NCBI GenBank assembly: GCA_038123275.1 | Contig: JAYORG010000003.1 | Location: 1-64,000, forward strand | Origin: CAJQHT01 sp038123275 | Lineage (GTDB): Bacteria > Pseudomonadota > Alphaproteobacteria > Rickettsiales > UBA1997 | Reading direction: 5' to 3' | Length of the DNA stretch: 64,000 nt | In this document: piece by piece, positions 7,664 through 16,852 of the stretch | Numbering within the stretch: position 1 is the stretch's first letter | Layout: each line of letters begins with the position of its first letter | The notes under the pieces: generated by a model | Told to the model about the DNA's origin: nothing | The model's input: the letters and a program-made list of their open reading frames with translations, nothing else | The model's database searches: none | Translations under genes and position numbers: made by a program

Positions 7664-8755
7664 TTATAAATTAGGAACTATATTGGAAGGTAGGAATATA
7701 TAATAGCTTCCAAAGTTATTCATTTTAGAGGCTATTTTTTCATATTTTTGTCCACTTCCAAAGAAAATATCTCCTCTAACAGGACCTTTTATTGCACTTC
7801 CTGTGTCTTGGGTTATTAGTAATTTATTATAAATATGTCTCTTTGATTTTGATTTAACTTCTAGCCAAATGGGATAACCATATGGCAAGATATTTTTGTC
7901 AATTGCCAAGGATCTTTCTGCTTTTAAAGGAACTCCTTGAGCGCCAATAACTTTATTATCAAGAGAGGTTTTAAAAAAGATATATGACTCATTTAAGTTC
8001 ATAATTTTTTGAGCTTTAATAGGATTATTTCTAAGCCAGGATTTTATTGAGTCATAAGAGTAGTCACCATTCTTAATAACATTATTGGCAATCATATATT
8101 GGCCAATAGATTTATAAGGGTAATTATTTTTACCATTATATGATAATTTTACTATGCTGCCATTTCTTAATTTTATTTTACCTGTTCCTTGGATATGCAT
8201 AAAAAACAAGTTTACTTTGTCTTTAACATATAATAGTTCTAGGTTTTTATTTTTTAAGGCGCCATTTTCAATTTGTTTTCGGCTATATTTTTGATAATTA
8301 TATGGTTTTGTATAAATTGGATATTGATATTTGTTAGTTTTTGTTAAACTTCCTTCTAATACTGGTTCAAAATATCCAGTAAATTTTCCGATATTGTTAC
8401 CACTTCTGCTTGACACTTCAAAAGGCACAAACCAATTTTCAAAGAAATTTTTTATTTGCCTAGAGTTTGTATGTTTTATTAAATTTCCAATGTGACATAC
8501 ATCGTTAAAGTCAGAAACTTTAATATTGCCAATTTTATTACCAATATTCTCATATCCTTTCATTTTATTAAATCTTTTGCAGGAATTAAGGAATGATATT
8601 AAAGCCGCTTTGTGATTATCTTGTGACCAATTCCTTAGTTGTGAATATTCTACTCTTTTTAATGTTAAATTACCTTTCCCTTTTATGACATTATTTGTTG
8701 AGTAAGAACAAGAAGAGATAACAATAAATAAAATAAAATGTTTAATTAATTTCAT
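7664..8755 (-). CDS. mltA: Membrane-bound lytic murein transglycosylase A
   Basis: Outer-membrane lipoprotein that cleaves the MurNAc-GlcNAc bond and leaves 1,6-anhydroMurNAc. The signal sequence ends in ISSC (Cys16, lipobox), followed by the MltA domain (FTGYFEPVLEGS, about 124-135) and a C-terminal 3D domain with the catalytic DTGSAIKGPVRGD region near residue 316. Length 363 residues is normal. Its start overlaps the end of cinA by 14 bases. Functionally it pairs with anmK in this window (muropeptide recycling). Confidence 0.93.
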   Translation of the reverse strand: MKLIKHFILFIVISSCSYSTNNVIKGKGNLTLKRVEYSQLRNWSQDNHKAALISFLNSCKRFNKMKGYENIGNKIGNIKVSDFNDVCHIGNLIKHTNSRQIKNFFENWFVPFEVSSRSGNNIGKFTGYFEPVLEGSLTKTNKYQYPIYTKPYNYQKYSRKQIENGALKNKNLELLYVKDKVNLFFMHIQGTGKIKLRNGSIVKLSYNGKNNYPYKSIGQYMIANNVIKNGDYSYDSIKSWLRNNPIKAQKIMNLNESYIFFKTSLDNKVIGAQGVPLKAERSLAIDKNILPYGYPIWLEVKSKSKRHIYNKLLITQDTGSAIKGPVRGDIFFGSGQKYEKIASKMNNFGSYYIFLPSNIVPNL

Positions 8756-9248
8756 TATTTTTTATTTGTTCAATTAATATAAGAATAGCATTTTTTACTG
8801 ATAAACTTCTAATTTCTTCTCTGTTTCCCTTAAATTCAAACTTTCTACTAAGTAATTTATTATTGTTCTTATTAAAAGAAGAAATGAAAACTAATCCAAC
8901 TTTTTTTGTACTTTTATCACTATTTGGTCCAGCTATACCAGTTATTGAAACGGTTAAATTAGCGTTAGATTTAGTCATGCTAATGGCCATAGCATTAGCA
9001 ACTTCCTCACTTACTGCTCCAAATTTTTCTAATAATTCATTTGTTATGCCAAGGAGTTTATTTTTTGATTCATTAGAATAGGTAACTAGGCCACAATCAA
9101 AAACTTGTGAGGACCCAGAAATTGAAGTTATTAAAGATGCAGTTAGTCCTCCTGTGCATGACTCTATAGTGGAGATTTTAAGGTTTTTTCTTAGTGATAA
9201 GTTAATTAACTCTTTTGCTAAAATTAATAATTCTTCACTAAAGATCAT
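8742..9248 (-). CDS. pncC: Nicotinamide-nucleotide amidohydrolase (CinA C-terminal domain)
   Basis: Stand-alone CinA C-terminal domain, 168 residues, which deamidates nicotinamide mononucleotide to nicotinate mononucleotide. Family motifs: STIESCTGGL (about 26-35), GLVTYSN, GAVSEEVA and TGIAGPNS. The N-terminal MoCF domain of full-length CinA is absent, as in the E. coli PncC type. It lies between recR (11 bases upstream) and mltA (overlapping). Confidence 0.93.
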   Translation of the reverse strand: MIFSEELLILAKELINLSLRKNLKISTIESCTGGLTASLITSISGSSQVFDCGLVTYSNESKNKLLGITNELLEKFGAVSEEVANAMAISMTKSNANLTVSITGIAGPNSDKSTKKVGLVFISSFNKNNNKLLSRKFEFKGNREEIRSLSVKNAILILIEQIKNNEIN

Positions 9249-9259
9249 TTTATTATATT

Positions 9260-9856
9260 TTAAAAGTTGCTACGAGATTTTAAAGCAATATCTAAGGTTC
9301 CTTCATCTAAATAATCTAACTCTCCACCAATTGGTATTCCATGAGCTAATTTAGATATTTTTAAATTAAAATCCTTTAAAATCTCAAGTAAATAGTAAGT
9401 AGTAGTTTGCCCATCAATTGTTGGGTTTGTGGCTATAATTATTTCTTTAATTTTATCATTATTTTTAATATTTAATAATAAAGAATTAATATTTAGATCA
9501 TCTGGTCCTATGCCAGACATTGCTGAAAGAGTTCCTCCTAAGACATGATATTTTCCATTAAAAATTTGAGCTTTTTCAATCGCCCATAAATCAGAGACTT
9601 CTTCAACTAGGCAAATAATACTGTTATCCCTTTTGGAATCAGAGCATATCGCGCAAATTTGAGTGACATCAAGATTACCACAAGATTGGCAATTTTTAAT
9701 ATTTTGAATCACTAAATTTATTGACTCCATTAGTGGAATCATCACATTTTCTTTATTATTAATAAGATAAAGAGCCATTCTTCTTGCTGACCTAGGGCCA
9801 AGGGAGGGAAGTTTTGAAAGAATTTTAATTAAATTATTAAGATCGTTTTCTTTCAT
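9260..9856 (-). CDS. recR: Recombination mediator protein RecR
   Basis: Works with RecO (and RecF) to load RecA at gaps. The N-terminal helix-hairpin-helix (LSKLPSLGPRSARRMA, 13-28), zinc-finger cysteines Cys56, Cys59, Cys68, Cys71, and the Toprim domain beginning at CLVEEVSDLWAIE are in the usual order; length 198 is normal. dnaX is not next to it in this window. First gene of a probable recR-cinA-mltA transcript; no Shine-Dalgarno is visible before the ATG. Confidence 0.97.
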   Translation of the reverse strand: MKENDLNNLIKILSKLPSLGPRSARRMALYLINNKENVMIPLMESINLVIQNIKNCQSCGNLDVTQICAICSDSKRDNSIICLVEEVSDLWAIEKAQIFNGKYHVLGGTLSAMSGIGPDDLNINSLLLNIKNNDKIKEIIIATNPTIDGQTTTYYLLEILKDFNLKISKLAHGIPIGGELDYLDEGTLDIALKSRSNF

Positions 9857-9883
9857 TTATTAAATTAATTAGATAGATTCATA

Positions 9884-11650
9884 TTATTTTGCCTCTTCTT
9901 CAATTTCAAATTGCTTATGATATAAGTTAGCATAGGCACCATTTTTCTTTAATAAAGCTTTATGAGTTCCAGATTCAACAATTTTACCATTATTAACTAC
10001 GCAAATCTTATCTGCATGCATGACAGTAGAAAGGCGATGTGCAATTACTATTGTAGTTCTTCCTTTCATTAATTTTTTTAAGGCATTTTTAACTAAATTT
10101 TCTGAAATTGGATCTAGTGCAGAAGTAGCTTCATCAAGAAGTAAAATTGGAGCATCATAAAGAATAGCTCTAGCAATGGCAATTCTCTGTCTTTGTCCGC
10201 CTGATAGCCTAATTCCATTTTGTCCAATTTGGGTATCGTAGCCATTGGCTAGTTCTTTAATAAATTCATCCGCTTCTGCCATTTTGGCAGCCTTAATAAT
10301 TTGTTCTTTGGTAGCATTTTCTTTGCCATATCGAATATTTTCAATTATAGTATCGTCAAAAAGCATAACTTCTTGATTAACGACAGACATAGAATTGCGC
10401 AAAGATTTTAGTGTTACATTTTTAATATCTTCTCCATCAATTGAGATTGAGCCTTTTGTTGGATCATAAAATCTTAAAAGCATACTCATGATAGTAGATT
10501 TCCCACCGCCAGAATGACCAACTAAAGCTATCATCTTTCCTCCATCTATTTTTAGGTTTATTCCATTTAAAGCAGTTTTATCCTTGATATAGTTAAAATT
10601 AATGTTTTTAAAGACAATATTGCCTTTGACTTTTTTTAACTCCTTGGCATTACTTTTGTCAACAATTTGTGGCTTTTCATCAAGTAAGGTATAAAATCTT
10701 TGTGTAGATCCAAGGCCAAGTTGAATTCCTGAATTCATGCTAGAGACCGATTTTAATGGTTTATAAGCCATCATCATAGCAGTAAAAAATGAGAAAAATG
10801 CACCAGGTGTAGTTTCTCCAGTTAGAACTTGATGTCCTCCGTACCAAATAACTAAAGCAACGCCAATTCCTCCTAACATTTCAACCATTGGTGACGCTAT
10901 TATAGAAAGACGAGCAATTTTTTTTCCTAAGTTAAATATTCCATCTATTACAGTAGACATCCTTTTGGTTTCAAAATTCTCGCAATTATAAGATTTTACT
11001 AATTTAGAATATTGCAAAGTGTCATCCATTTGAGATATAAATCTTTGTCCAGCTCCTATATCAGAAAAAGAAAGCTTGCGTAGTCTCTTTCCGATTCTGT
11101 ATATTGGATAGGCAGCTAATGGAAATCCTATAAAACCTACTATTGCTAATTCTAAACTTTGATAAAACATTACCCCTATCAAAAAAATCAAAGTAAATAA
11201 TTGTTTTACAAAGCCATTTATAGTTGTGTTAATCATTCCATTTATTCTATCTACTTCCATCATGATTTTAGCAATCATTTCTCCAGAAGAACTTTTATGT
11301 AATGTTGATATATCTGAATAAATAAAATGGCTATATAGCCTTTTCCTCATCGATGCTACTATTTTTAAACTTATTAGGTTCATGGTAAAAAGTTGAAAAT
11401 AAGTAGCAAATCCTCTAATTACAGTTACTCCAAGAATAACTAAAGGTATAATTGCTAGCATGGTGACATTTTTATTAACAAAAATTTCATCAAGAGCTGG
11501 TTTTACCAAGTAAGCTTGGAACGCAGTTGTAATTGCAATAATTATCATCAAAAATATTGATATTAGAAGAGTTTTTTTGTGAGGAAGTATATATTCTTTG
11601 CTCAATCTTTTGGCTAGGTAGCCATTTTTTGAATAATCTATTTCTGTCAT
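9884..11650 (-). CDS. msbA: MsbA-type lipid/glycolipid ABC exporter (half-transporter)
   Basis: Homodimeric ABC exporter half: about six transmembrane helices in residues 25-320, then an ATPase with Walker A GHSGGGKST (about 383), signature LSGGQRQR (about 488) and Walker B ILLLDEATS. The size (588) and closest look are those of MsbA/lipid A flippases; PglK/WlaB-like flippases for lipid-linked oligosaccharides have the same architecture. It sits beside the glycan island, 97 bases from the divergent rfbB, and is the only transporter-type gene near it, so a role in flipping the island's product is possible but not shown. Confidence 0.8.
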   Translation of the reverse strand: MTEIDYSKNGYLAKRLSKEYILPHKKTLLISIFLMIIIAITTAFQAYLVKPALDEIFVNKNVTMLAIIPLVILGVTVIRGFATYFQLFTMNLISLKIVASMRKRLYSHFIYSDISTLHKSSSGEMIAKIMMEVDRINGMINTTINGFVKQLFTLIFLIGVMFYQSLELAIVGFIGFPLAAYPIYRIGKRLRKLSFSDIGAGQRFISQMDDTLQYSKLVKSYNCENFETKRMSTVIDGIFNLGKKIARLSIIASPMVEMLGGIGVALVIWYGGHQVLTGETTPGAFFSFFTAMMMAYKPLKSVSSMNSGIQLGLGSTQRFYTLLDEKPQIVDKSNAKELKKVKGNIVFKNINFNYIKDKTALNGINLKIDGGKMIALVGHSGGGKSTIMSMLLRFYDPTKGSISIDGEDIKNVTLKSLRNSMSVVNQEVMLFDDTIIENIRYGKENATKEQIIKAAKMAEADEFIKELANGYDTQIGQNGIRLSGGQRQRIAIARAILYDAPILLLDEATSALDPISENLVKNALKKLMKGRTTIVIAHRLSTVMHADKICVVNNGKIVESGTHKALLKKNGAYANLYHKQFEIEEEAK

Positions 11651-11703
11651 TTATGCTAGGTAGATAATTTTATTAATAAGAGGTGGATATTTTAGACGTA
11701 AGA

Positions 11704-11738
11704 AGTTAAATTAACAGAAAATAATTTTAAATTTAACT
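11704..11738. promoter_or_regulatory. Inverted repeat in the divergent msbA-rfbB gap
   Basis: AGTTAAATT (11704-11712) and AATTTAACT (11730-11738) form a perfect 9-bp inverted repeat separated by 17 bases, ending 9 bases before the rfbB ATG. The spacing of about 26 bases centre to centre would suit a dimeric regulator, but in such AT-rich DNA chance cannot be excluded. Confidence 0.25.
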
Positions 11739-11747
11739 AAATTATAA

Positions 11748-12740
11748 ATGAAAAGAATATTAGTAACAGGTGGTTGTGGATTTATAGGAAGCGCTTTTAT
11801 TTTAAGTCAAATTAATCAAGGTAATTTGGTTGTCAACTTAGATAAATTGACTTATGCAGCAAATTTAAATAATTTAAAAGAGGTTAATAATAATAAAAAT
11901 TATATTTTCCAGAAAGGTGATATTGGTGATGCTAAATTAGTTAAAGATTTATTAAATAAATATAAAATTGATTGGTTAGTAAACTTTGCTGCAGAATCTC
12001 ATGTTGATAATTCCATTAAGTCACCAGGAGAATTTATTAAAACCAACATAAATGGTGTTTTTAATTTATTAAATGAGTCTTTAAGTTATTGGAATAATTT
12101 AGATTCCAAAAAGAAAAATGATTTTAAATTTCTTCATGTTTCAACAGATGAAGTTTATGGTTCTTTGTCTTTAAATGAGCCTGCATTTACTGAAGATAAT
12201 CGTTATCAACCAAACTCACCCTACTCTGCTTCAAAAGCAGCTTCAGATCATTTGGTTAGAGCTTGGAATGAAACTTATGGATTGCCAACTATCACTACAA
12301 ACTGTTCTAACAATTTTGGACCAAGACAACATCAAGAAAAATTAATTCCAACTATTATTAATAGTTGCATTAAAAATAAAGAAATTCCAATTTATGGCAA
12401 TGGCACAAATATTAGAGATTGGATTTATGTCCAAGATCATACAGATGGCATTGAGTTAGCTCTAAAAAAAGGAAAAACAGGTGAAACTTATTGTTTTGGC
12501 GGTAGAGCTGAGAAGCAAAATATTGAAGTGGTAAATACAATTTGTGAAATATTAGATGATACAAAGCCAAGATTGGATAAAAAATCTTATAAAGAACAAA
12601 TTACTTTTGTAAAAGATCGCTTAGGGCATGATAAAAGATATGCAATTAATGATGATAAAGCTAGAAGTGAACTTGGTTTTGTGACTAACAAGTCTTTTGA
12701 AGAAAGAATTAAAGAGACTGTTGAGTGGTATTTATTTTAA
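11748..12740 (+). CDS. rfbB: dTDP-glucose 4,6-dehydratase
   Basis: Second step of dTDP-L-rhamnose synthesis (dTDP-glucose to dTDP-4-keto-6-deoxyglucose). The NAD site GGCGFIGSAF is at 8-17, STDEVYG near residue 131 carries the catalytic Thr-Asp-Glu, and YSASKAASDH holds the Tyr-x3-Lys pair. Length 330. It is the left boundary gene of the island and points into it; rfbC converges from the other side with 19 bases between. rfbA and rfbD are about 42-47 kb away at the right end. Confidence 0.96.
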   Translation: MKRILVTGGCGFIGSAFILSQINQGNLVVNLDKLTYAANLNNLKEVNNNKNYIFQKGDIGDAKLVKDLLNKYKIDWLVNFAAESHVDNSIKSPGEFIKTNINGVFNLLNESLSYWNNLDSKKKNDFKFLHVSTDEVYGSLSLNEPAFTEDNRYQPNSPYSASKAASDHLVRAWNETYGLPTITTNCSNNFGPRQHQEKLIPTIINSCIKNKEIPIYGNGTNIRDWIYVQDHTDGIELALKKGKTGETYCFGGRAEKQNIEVVNTICEILDDTKPRLDKKSYKEQITFVKDRLGHDKRYAINDDKARSELGFVTNKSFEERIKETVEWYLF

Positions 12741-12759
12741 GAGTTAAAGGTGGATCTTA

Positions 12760-13305
12760 TTAAGACTTATTTACGTATTCTTTAAAACTTTGTAATTTTT
12801 GATCTTTATCAGAAATTATAGGGTTTTTGATTGGCCAGTTAATATTTAAATCTGGATCATTATAAGCAATTCCACCCTCTCCTTCTTTTGAGTATAAAGC
12901 ATCAACTTTATAGATTACATCGGCGGATGTATTGCCAATAACACAAAACCCATGGGCAAAGCCAGCTGGAATATAGAGTAATTTGGCATTATCACTAGAA
13001 AGTTCAATACTAAAATGTTTTCCAAAAGTTGAAGAATTTTTTCTTATATCAACTGCTATATCTAGTATTTTTCCACTGGTACATCCAACTAATTTTGCTT
13101 GATTAGGGTTATTTTGATAATGTAAACCTCTAATTACATTAGGCATGGATCTTGAAAAGTTATCTTGAATATAATCAATGGGTAAGTTTAATTCTTGAAA
13201 TTTCTTTTTATTATATCTTTCAACAAAGAAGCCGCGATCATCTTTATATATGTCTAATTCTATTATTTTTAGACCTTTAATTGGGGCTTCGATTACTTTA
13301 ACCAT
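12760..13305 (-). CDS. rfbC: dTDP-4-dehydrorhamnose 3,5-epimerase
   Basis: Cupin-fold epimerase of the dTDP-rhamnose pathway. Conserved DDRGFFVERY, QDNFSRS and RGLHYQ (catalytic His), with DIAVDIRK, IPAGFAHGF and YKVD following; length 181 is normal. Its start overlaps the end of the wecB gene by 8 bases, and it is the last gene of a minus-strand run beginning near 17480. Confidence 0.96.
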   Translation of the reverse strand: MVKVIEAPIKGLKIIELDIYKDDRGFFVERYNKKKFQELNLPIDYIQDNFSRSMPNVIRGLHYQNNPNQAKLVGCTSGKILDIAVDIRKNSSTFGKHFSIELSSDNAKLLYIPAGFAHGFCVIGNTSADVIYKVDALYSKEGEGGIAYNDPDLNINWPIKNPIISDKDQKLQSFKEYVNKS

Positions 13306-14401
13306 GATTAATTATAGATTTAATAATTTTATAAGATGATTTTCCATCTCCATATGGATTTTTTATATTATGTTTTGCTATGTTATTTACTATAATTTTT
13401 TTAGATTCCTTAATTATTAAATCTTTATTGGTTCCCACTAATTTAGCAACTTTTGATTCAATTCCTTCTTGGCGTTCAGTCTCATTCCTCATAACTAATA
13501 AAGGAGTTCCAAACGTTGGTGCCTCTTCTTGTATCCCTCCTGAATCAGTTAATATTAGAGATGCTTTTGCAATAATGTTTACCATTGGTTGGTAATCTAG
13601 AGGTTCTATAAGGCTAATGTTATTTATATTGGATAATATTTCATTAACAGGTTTTCTAACATTAGGGTTTAAGTGTACTGGAAAAACAAAATGTATATCA
13701 CTATATGTTAGTGCTAATTCTTTAATTGCTTCAAGTATATTTTTAAATTCAATTCCAAAGCTTTCTCTTCTGTGTGCAGTTACTAGGATTAGTTTTTTAT
13801 CTTGTGGTATTGTGGATAATTTTGACTTGTTCCAATTAAAAGGTAATTTTTCAATAATTTTTAGAGCATCAATGACGGTATTACCAACTACTAATATTTT
13901 TTCTTTATCTACTTTTTCTATGAGTAAGTTAGCTTTATTTCTTATTGTTGGGGCAAATAGTAAATCTGCTGTTATGTCAGCTATTCTTCGGTTTAATTCT
14001 TCTGGGTATGGATGATATAAATCTCCAGTTCTGAGTCCAGCTTCAATGTGAGCAAATTTGATTTTGTGGTAATATGCAATTAAAGAAGAAACCATAACAG
14101 TCGTTGTGTCTCCTTGTGCTACAATCCATTCTGGTTGATATTTTGTTGTTATCTCATCTAGTGATTTAAATAAATCTGCAGTTAAGGAGCTAAGGGTTTG
14201 ATTTTCTTTCATTAAGTTTAGCTCTATATCTGGCTTAAGATTAAATAGATTTAAGACTTGTTGTAGCATCTCTTTATGTTGGCCAGTGGAAACTATTATC
14301 GTTTCTATCTTGTCTTTATTTTTTAATGCCTCCATAATGACAGGTGCTACTTTTATAGCTTCTGGCCTTGTTCCAATTATAAAAAATATTTTTTTCTTCA
14401 T
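13298..14401 (-). CDS. wecB: UDP-N-acetylglucosamine 2-epimerase (non-hydrolysing)
   Basis: Interconverts UDP-GlcNAc and UDP-ManNAc for surface polysaccharide. GTRPEAIKVAPV at the N-terminus, HIEAGLRTGD (about 122-131) and DSGGIQEEAPTFGTP near residue 287 are the standard motifs of this GT-B-fold epimerase; length 367 is normal. No ManNAc dehydrogenase (WecC) is present in the window, so the UDP-ManNAc product may be used directly or passed to a pathway elsewhere. Confidence 0.94.
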   Translation of the reverse strand: MKKKIFFIIGTRPEAIKVAPVIMEALKNKDKIETIIVSTGQHKEMLQQVLNLFNLKPDIELNLMKENQTLSSLTADLFKSLDEITTKYQPEWIVAQGDTTTVMVSSLIAYYHKIKFAHIEAGLRTGDLYHPYPEELNRRIADITADLLFAPTIRNKANLLIEKVDKEKILVVGNTVIDALKIIEKLPFNWNKSKLSTIPQDKKLILVTAHRRESFGIEFKNILEAIKELALTYSDIHFVFPVHLNPNVRKPVNEILSNINNISLIEPLDYQPMVNIIAKASLILTDSGGIQEEAPTFGTPLLVMRNETERQEGIESKVAKLVGTNKDLIIKESKKIIVNNIAKHNIKNPYGDGKSSYKIIKSIINHG

Positions 14402-14402
14402 A

Positions 14403-15131
14403 TTATTTAAACTTTAATCCAATTGAATCTATATTGTTGACCTTTAGGGCTAAAACTTTTTTATCTTGTTTTATTACTCCATTCATTGCTGGACAAAGGA
14501 ATAAATTATCATTATTGTTATATTCCTTAAAATTTTGCAAACTATCAGATACTGAGTTTAAAAATATACTTAAATTTTTAAAAAAATATACTCCCGCAGA
14601 GGCGTTGCCTTCTTTTTTACAGTTATCTTTATTGAAAATCCATCCTTTCTTTTCTTTTGTTTCTAAAACATAGTTATTTTTGATATCAGCATAGCTATAA
14701 GATAGATTATTAGATTTAAAATAAGGCAATATAGCACCAATATTATCATCTTTAAAGATTTTATCTATAGTTAGCTCTTCTTCAAAATCAAAAGCGATAT
14801 CAATTAGGTCAACTATTATAGGGCTAGAAAAATCTTTTATTAATGAAGATGCAGCTAGAGAAGACATTAGAGCTCCTTTAGCATAGGATGATATTTTGAC
14901 AATTTTACAATCAAGATATTTCTGTTTTAGATATTTCTCGCATTCATTGGATTCTTTTATATCTTTTAAAGTAAAGATAATATTCTTTGTTGGTATTTCA
15001 TTATTTTTAATCCAACTTCTGGATTTAATGATTTTATCTATTAGAGTTGTTGAACCTATTTTAAAAAGAGGCTTTATACCTAAATCTTTATTTATGAAGT
15101 CTGGTCCAGCTAGGGGAATTATTGTATACAT
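14403..15131 (-). CDS. Nucleotidyltransferase-like protein with degenerate N-terminal motif
   Basis: A 242-residue GT-A-fold protein resembling sugar-phosphate nucleotidyltransferases: it opens with TIIPLAGP, has KPLFKI about residues 20-25, a central Asp-containing segment (IVDLIDIAFDF) where NTP transferases keep the metal-binding Asp, and a late SAGVYFFKN segment. The G-x-G-x-R loop that binds the triphosphate is not recognisable (PDFINKDLG in its place), so it may be inactive, regulatory or use another substrate. It lies one base after the NTF2-like gene and next to the HAD-nucleotidyltransferase fusion whose second half it resembles. Confidence 0.6.
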   Translation of the reverse strand: MYTIIPLAGPDFINKDLGIKPLFKIGSTTLIDKIIKSRSWIKNNEIPTKNIIFTLKDIKESNECEKYLKQKYLDCKIVKISSYAKGALMSSLAASSLIKDFSSPIIVDLIDIAFDFEEELTIDKIFKDDNIGAILPYFKSNNLSYSYADIKNNYVLETKEKKGWIFNKDNCKKEGNASAGVYFFKNLSIFLNSVSDSLQNFKEYNNNDNLFLCPAMNGVIKQDKKVLALKVNNIDSIGLKFK

Positions 15132-15132
15132 T

Positions 15133-15468
15133 TTAGTATAAATATGCTCTAAGTTCTTTAATTACACCTTTATTCCATTCAATTATATCAGTTCCTTTTA
15201 GCACTTTGTCGTCCAGTTTTAATGTAAACTCTATGATGCTAACTTGCTTTTTTGAATCTATAAAAATATTACTTGCTGTGAATGCTAAGCTATTTGTATT
15301 ATCAAAAAGATTCTTTATCATTGCTTTAACGTCATTAATGCCCAATATTCCATTTGGGTTTGCTGGATCAAAAAGAGTTATATTATTGTCTAGCATATTA
15401 CATACTGTATTTAAATCTTTTGCATCAAATGCTTTAATGTATTCTGTTGTTTTATCAATTATATCCAT
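15133..15468 (-). CDS. NTF2/SnoaL-like small protein
   Basis: A 111-residue protein with the look of a SnoaL/NTF2-like fold: an N-terminal helix (YIKAFDAKDLNTVCNML), the typical turn ITLFDPANPNGILG, a second helix and four beta strands ending in RAYLY. Such proteins serve as small ligand-binding or isomerase domains. It is tightly packed between the fusion protein and the degenerate nucleotidyltransferase, which suggests that the three act together on one activated small molecule. Function unknown. Confidence 0.6.
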   Translation of the reverse strand: MDIIDKTTEYIKAFDAKDLNTVCNMLDNNITLFDPANPNGILGINDVKAMIKNLFDNTNSLAFTASNIFIDSKKQVSIIEFTLKLDDKVLKGTDIIEWNKGVIKELRAYLY

Positions 15469-15472
15469 AATT

Positions 15473-16852
15473 TTATTTATTATTTTTATTTAATAATTCT
15501 AAATATATTTCCAGATCTGCTGGAGTTCCTGTGCCATGCATTTGATCAAATTTTATATCATAAAAGCCAATCTTTTTATTGTCTGCAATTATATAATTAT
15601 AAACAGGACAAACATAAAATTCATTATTAACTCTATCATTTTCTACTATCATGTCAATTGAGCCATCAACAAAATATCTACCTTCTTTAAATAAATATAT
15701 ACCAACTGTAGCTCTATTGGATATAAGCTGCTTTTCTTTTACTTGGGTTACTAAGTTATTTTCATTAATTTTAGCAAAAGACCATTTTGGATTTCTTTCT
15801 TTATCAATAAAAGTTAAAATTGATCCATCTAGACTTCGATCAAGACAATCATTTACAAAATTCTCAATTTTAATGTCTATTATTTGATCAGAGTTAGCGA
15901 TCATTAATGGTATATCATTATTAATTAAGTTTCTTGCTTTTAGAACTGTGCAAACTGCTCCTTCTGTTAGTTTGTCAACAGAAATGAATTCAACATTGTA
16001 ATGTTTTTTTATTTGAGCTACAAATTCAACCCTTTGCTCAAAATGTTCTTTTCTGACAATTAATATATATTTGGCATTTGGGTATCTTAAATTATCTAAT
16101 ACTCTTTCAATCATGCATTTTCCATTAACATCAATAAATGGTTTTGGATCTTTATATCCTGCTTCAACAAATCTACTTCCTGCCCCAGCCATTGGAACTA
16201 CTATATTAATAGATGTATTTTTATCTATTTGATTAATTCTGTTTTTAATATTTCCATAATCAACATCTAGTATTGAGTCAACTTTTAATACATTTGCTTT
16301 ACTTGCTCTTGCTGCTTTTAGTCCATTAAAATTATCTTCTATTATTAAACATTCATCAGGGTTTAAATTCATTTTCTTAATAGCTTCAATGTAAATATCA
16401 GGATGTGGTTTTTTGTTTTTTACATCTTCGTTTGATAAAAAGAAGTCCATATATTTTAGTAGGTCAGCTTTAGATAGGAATAAATCTACCGTTTTTCTGA
16501 TTGAATTGGAGCATACAGCAAGTTTATATCCATCATTTTTTAGTTTTTCCATAGCTTTTATATGTAAAGCAATGGGTTTTATGTTTTTTAGGCCAATTTC
16601 CCAGGTGTATTTTTGTTTTAAATCATTAATTTTTTGATATAACTTTTTGTCTAAGCCTCTTTCTTTAGATAAAATATCAAGTTTTTGATTTGTAGATAGT
16701 CCATCAAACCTTGTTAAATGATCTTCTCTTGAAATTATTTCTATATTATGATCTGTTAAGGCTTTATTTAGAGCTTCATAATGCCAATCTTTAGCTTCTA
16801 TAAGTACTCCATCCATATCAAATAATATGGCTTTTATTTTGTTATTTGTCAT
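15473..16852 (-). CDS. HAD phosphatase-nucleotidyltransferase fusion
   Basis: A two-domain enzyme of 459 residues. Residues 1-210 are a HAD hydrolase: DMDGV (Asp12, Asp14) and the KPHPD and IIEDNFNGL motifs. Residues about 214-459 are a nucleotidyltransferase with PMAGAGSRF and the downstream Lys-Pro (PKPFID). Such fusions occur in polysaccharide clusters and can activate a sugar or polyol phosphate and remove a phosphate in one polypeptide; substrate unknown here. I chose the ATG at 16852 (MTNNKIKAIL), which overlaps the preceding stop by 11 bases, because the longer frame from 16909 would add 19 residues lying inside the upstream gene and before the conserved core. Confidence 0.8.
   Translation of the reverse strand: MTNNKIKAILFDMDGVLIEAKDWHYEALNKALTDHNIEIISREDHLTRFDGLSTNQKLDILSKERGLDKKLYQKINDLKQKYTWEIGLKNIKPIALHIKAMEKLKNDGYKLAVCSNSIRKTVDLFLSKADLLKYMDFFLSNEDVKNKKPHPDIYIEAIKKMNLNPDECLIIEDNFNGLKAARASKANVLKVDSILDVDYGNIKNRINQIDKNTSINIVVPMAGAGSRFVEAGYKDPKPFIDVNGKCMIERVLDNLRYPNAKYILIVRKEHFEQRVEFVAQIKKHYNVEFISVDKLTEGAVCTVLKARNLINNDIPLMIANSDQIIDIKIENFVNDCLDRSLDGSILTFIDKERNPKWSFAKINENNLVTQVKEKQLISNRATVGIYLFKEGRYFVDGSIDMIVENDRVNNEFYVCPVYNYIIADNKKIGFYDIKFDQMHGTGTPADLEIYLELLNKNNK

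Noticed and set aside
13617..14015. Plus-strand open frame of 132 codons inside wecB
   Set aside because: It lies fully inside a well-supported gene on the other strand, has no start signal and its translation is Ser/Leu/Phe-rich, as expected of an antisense shadow.
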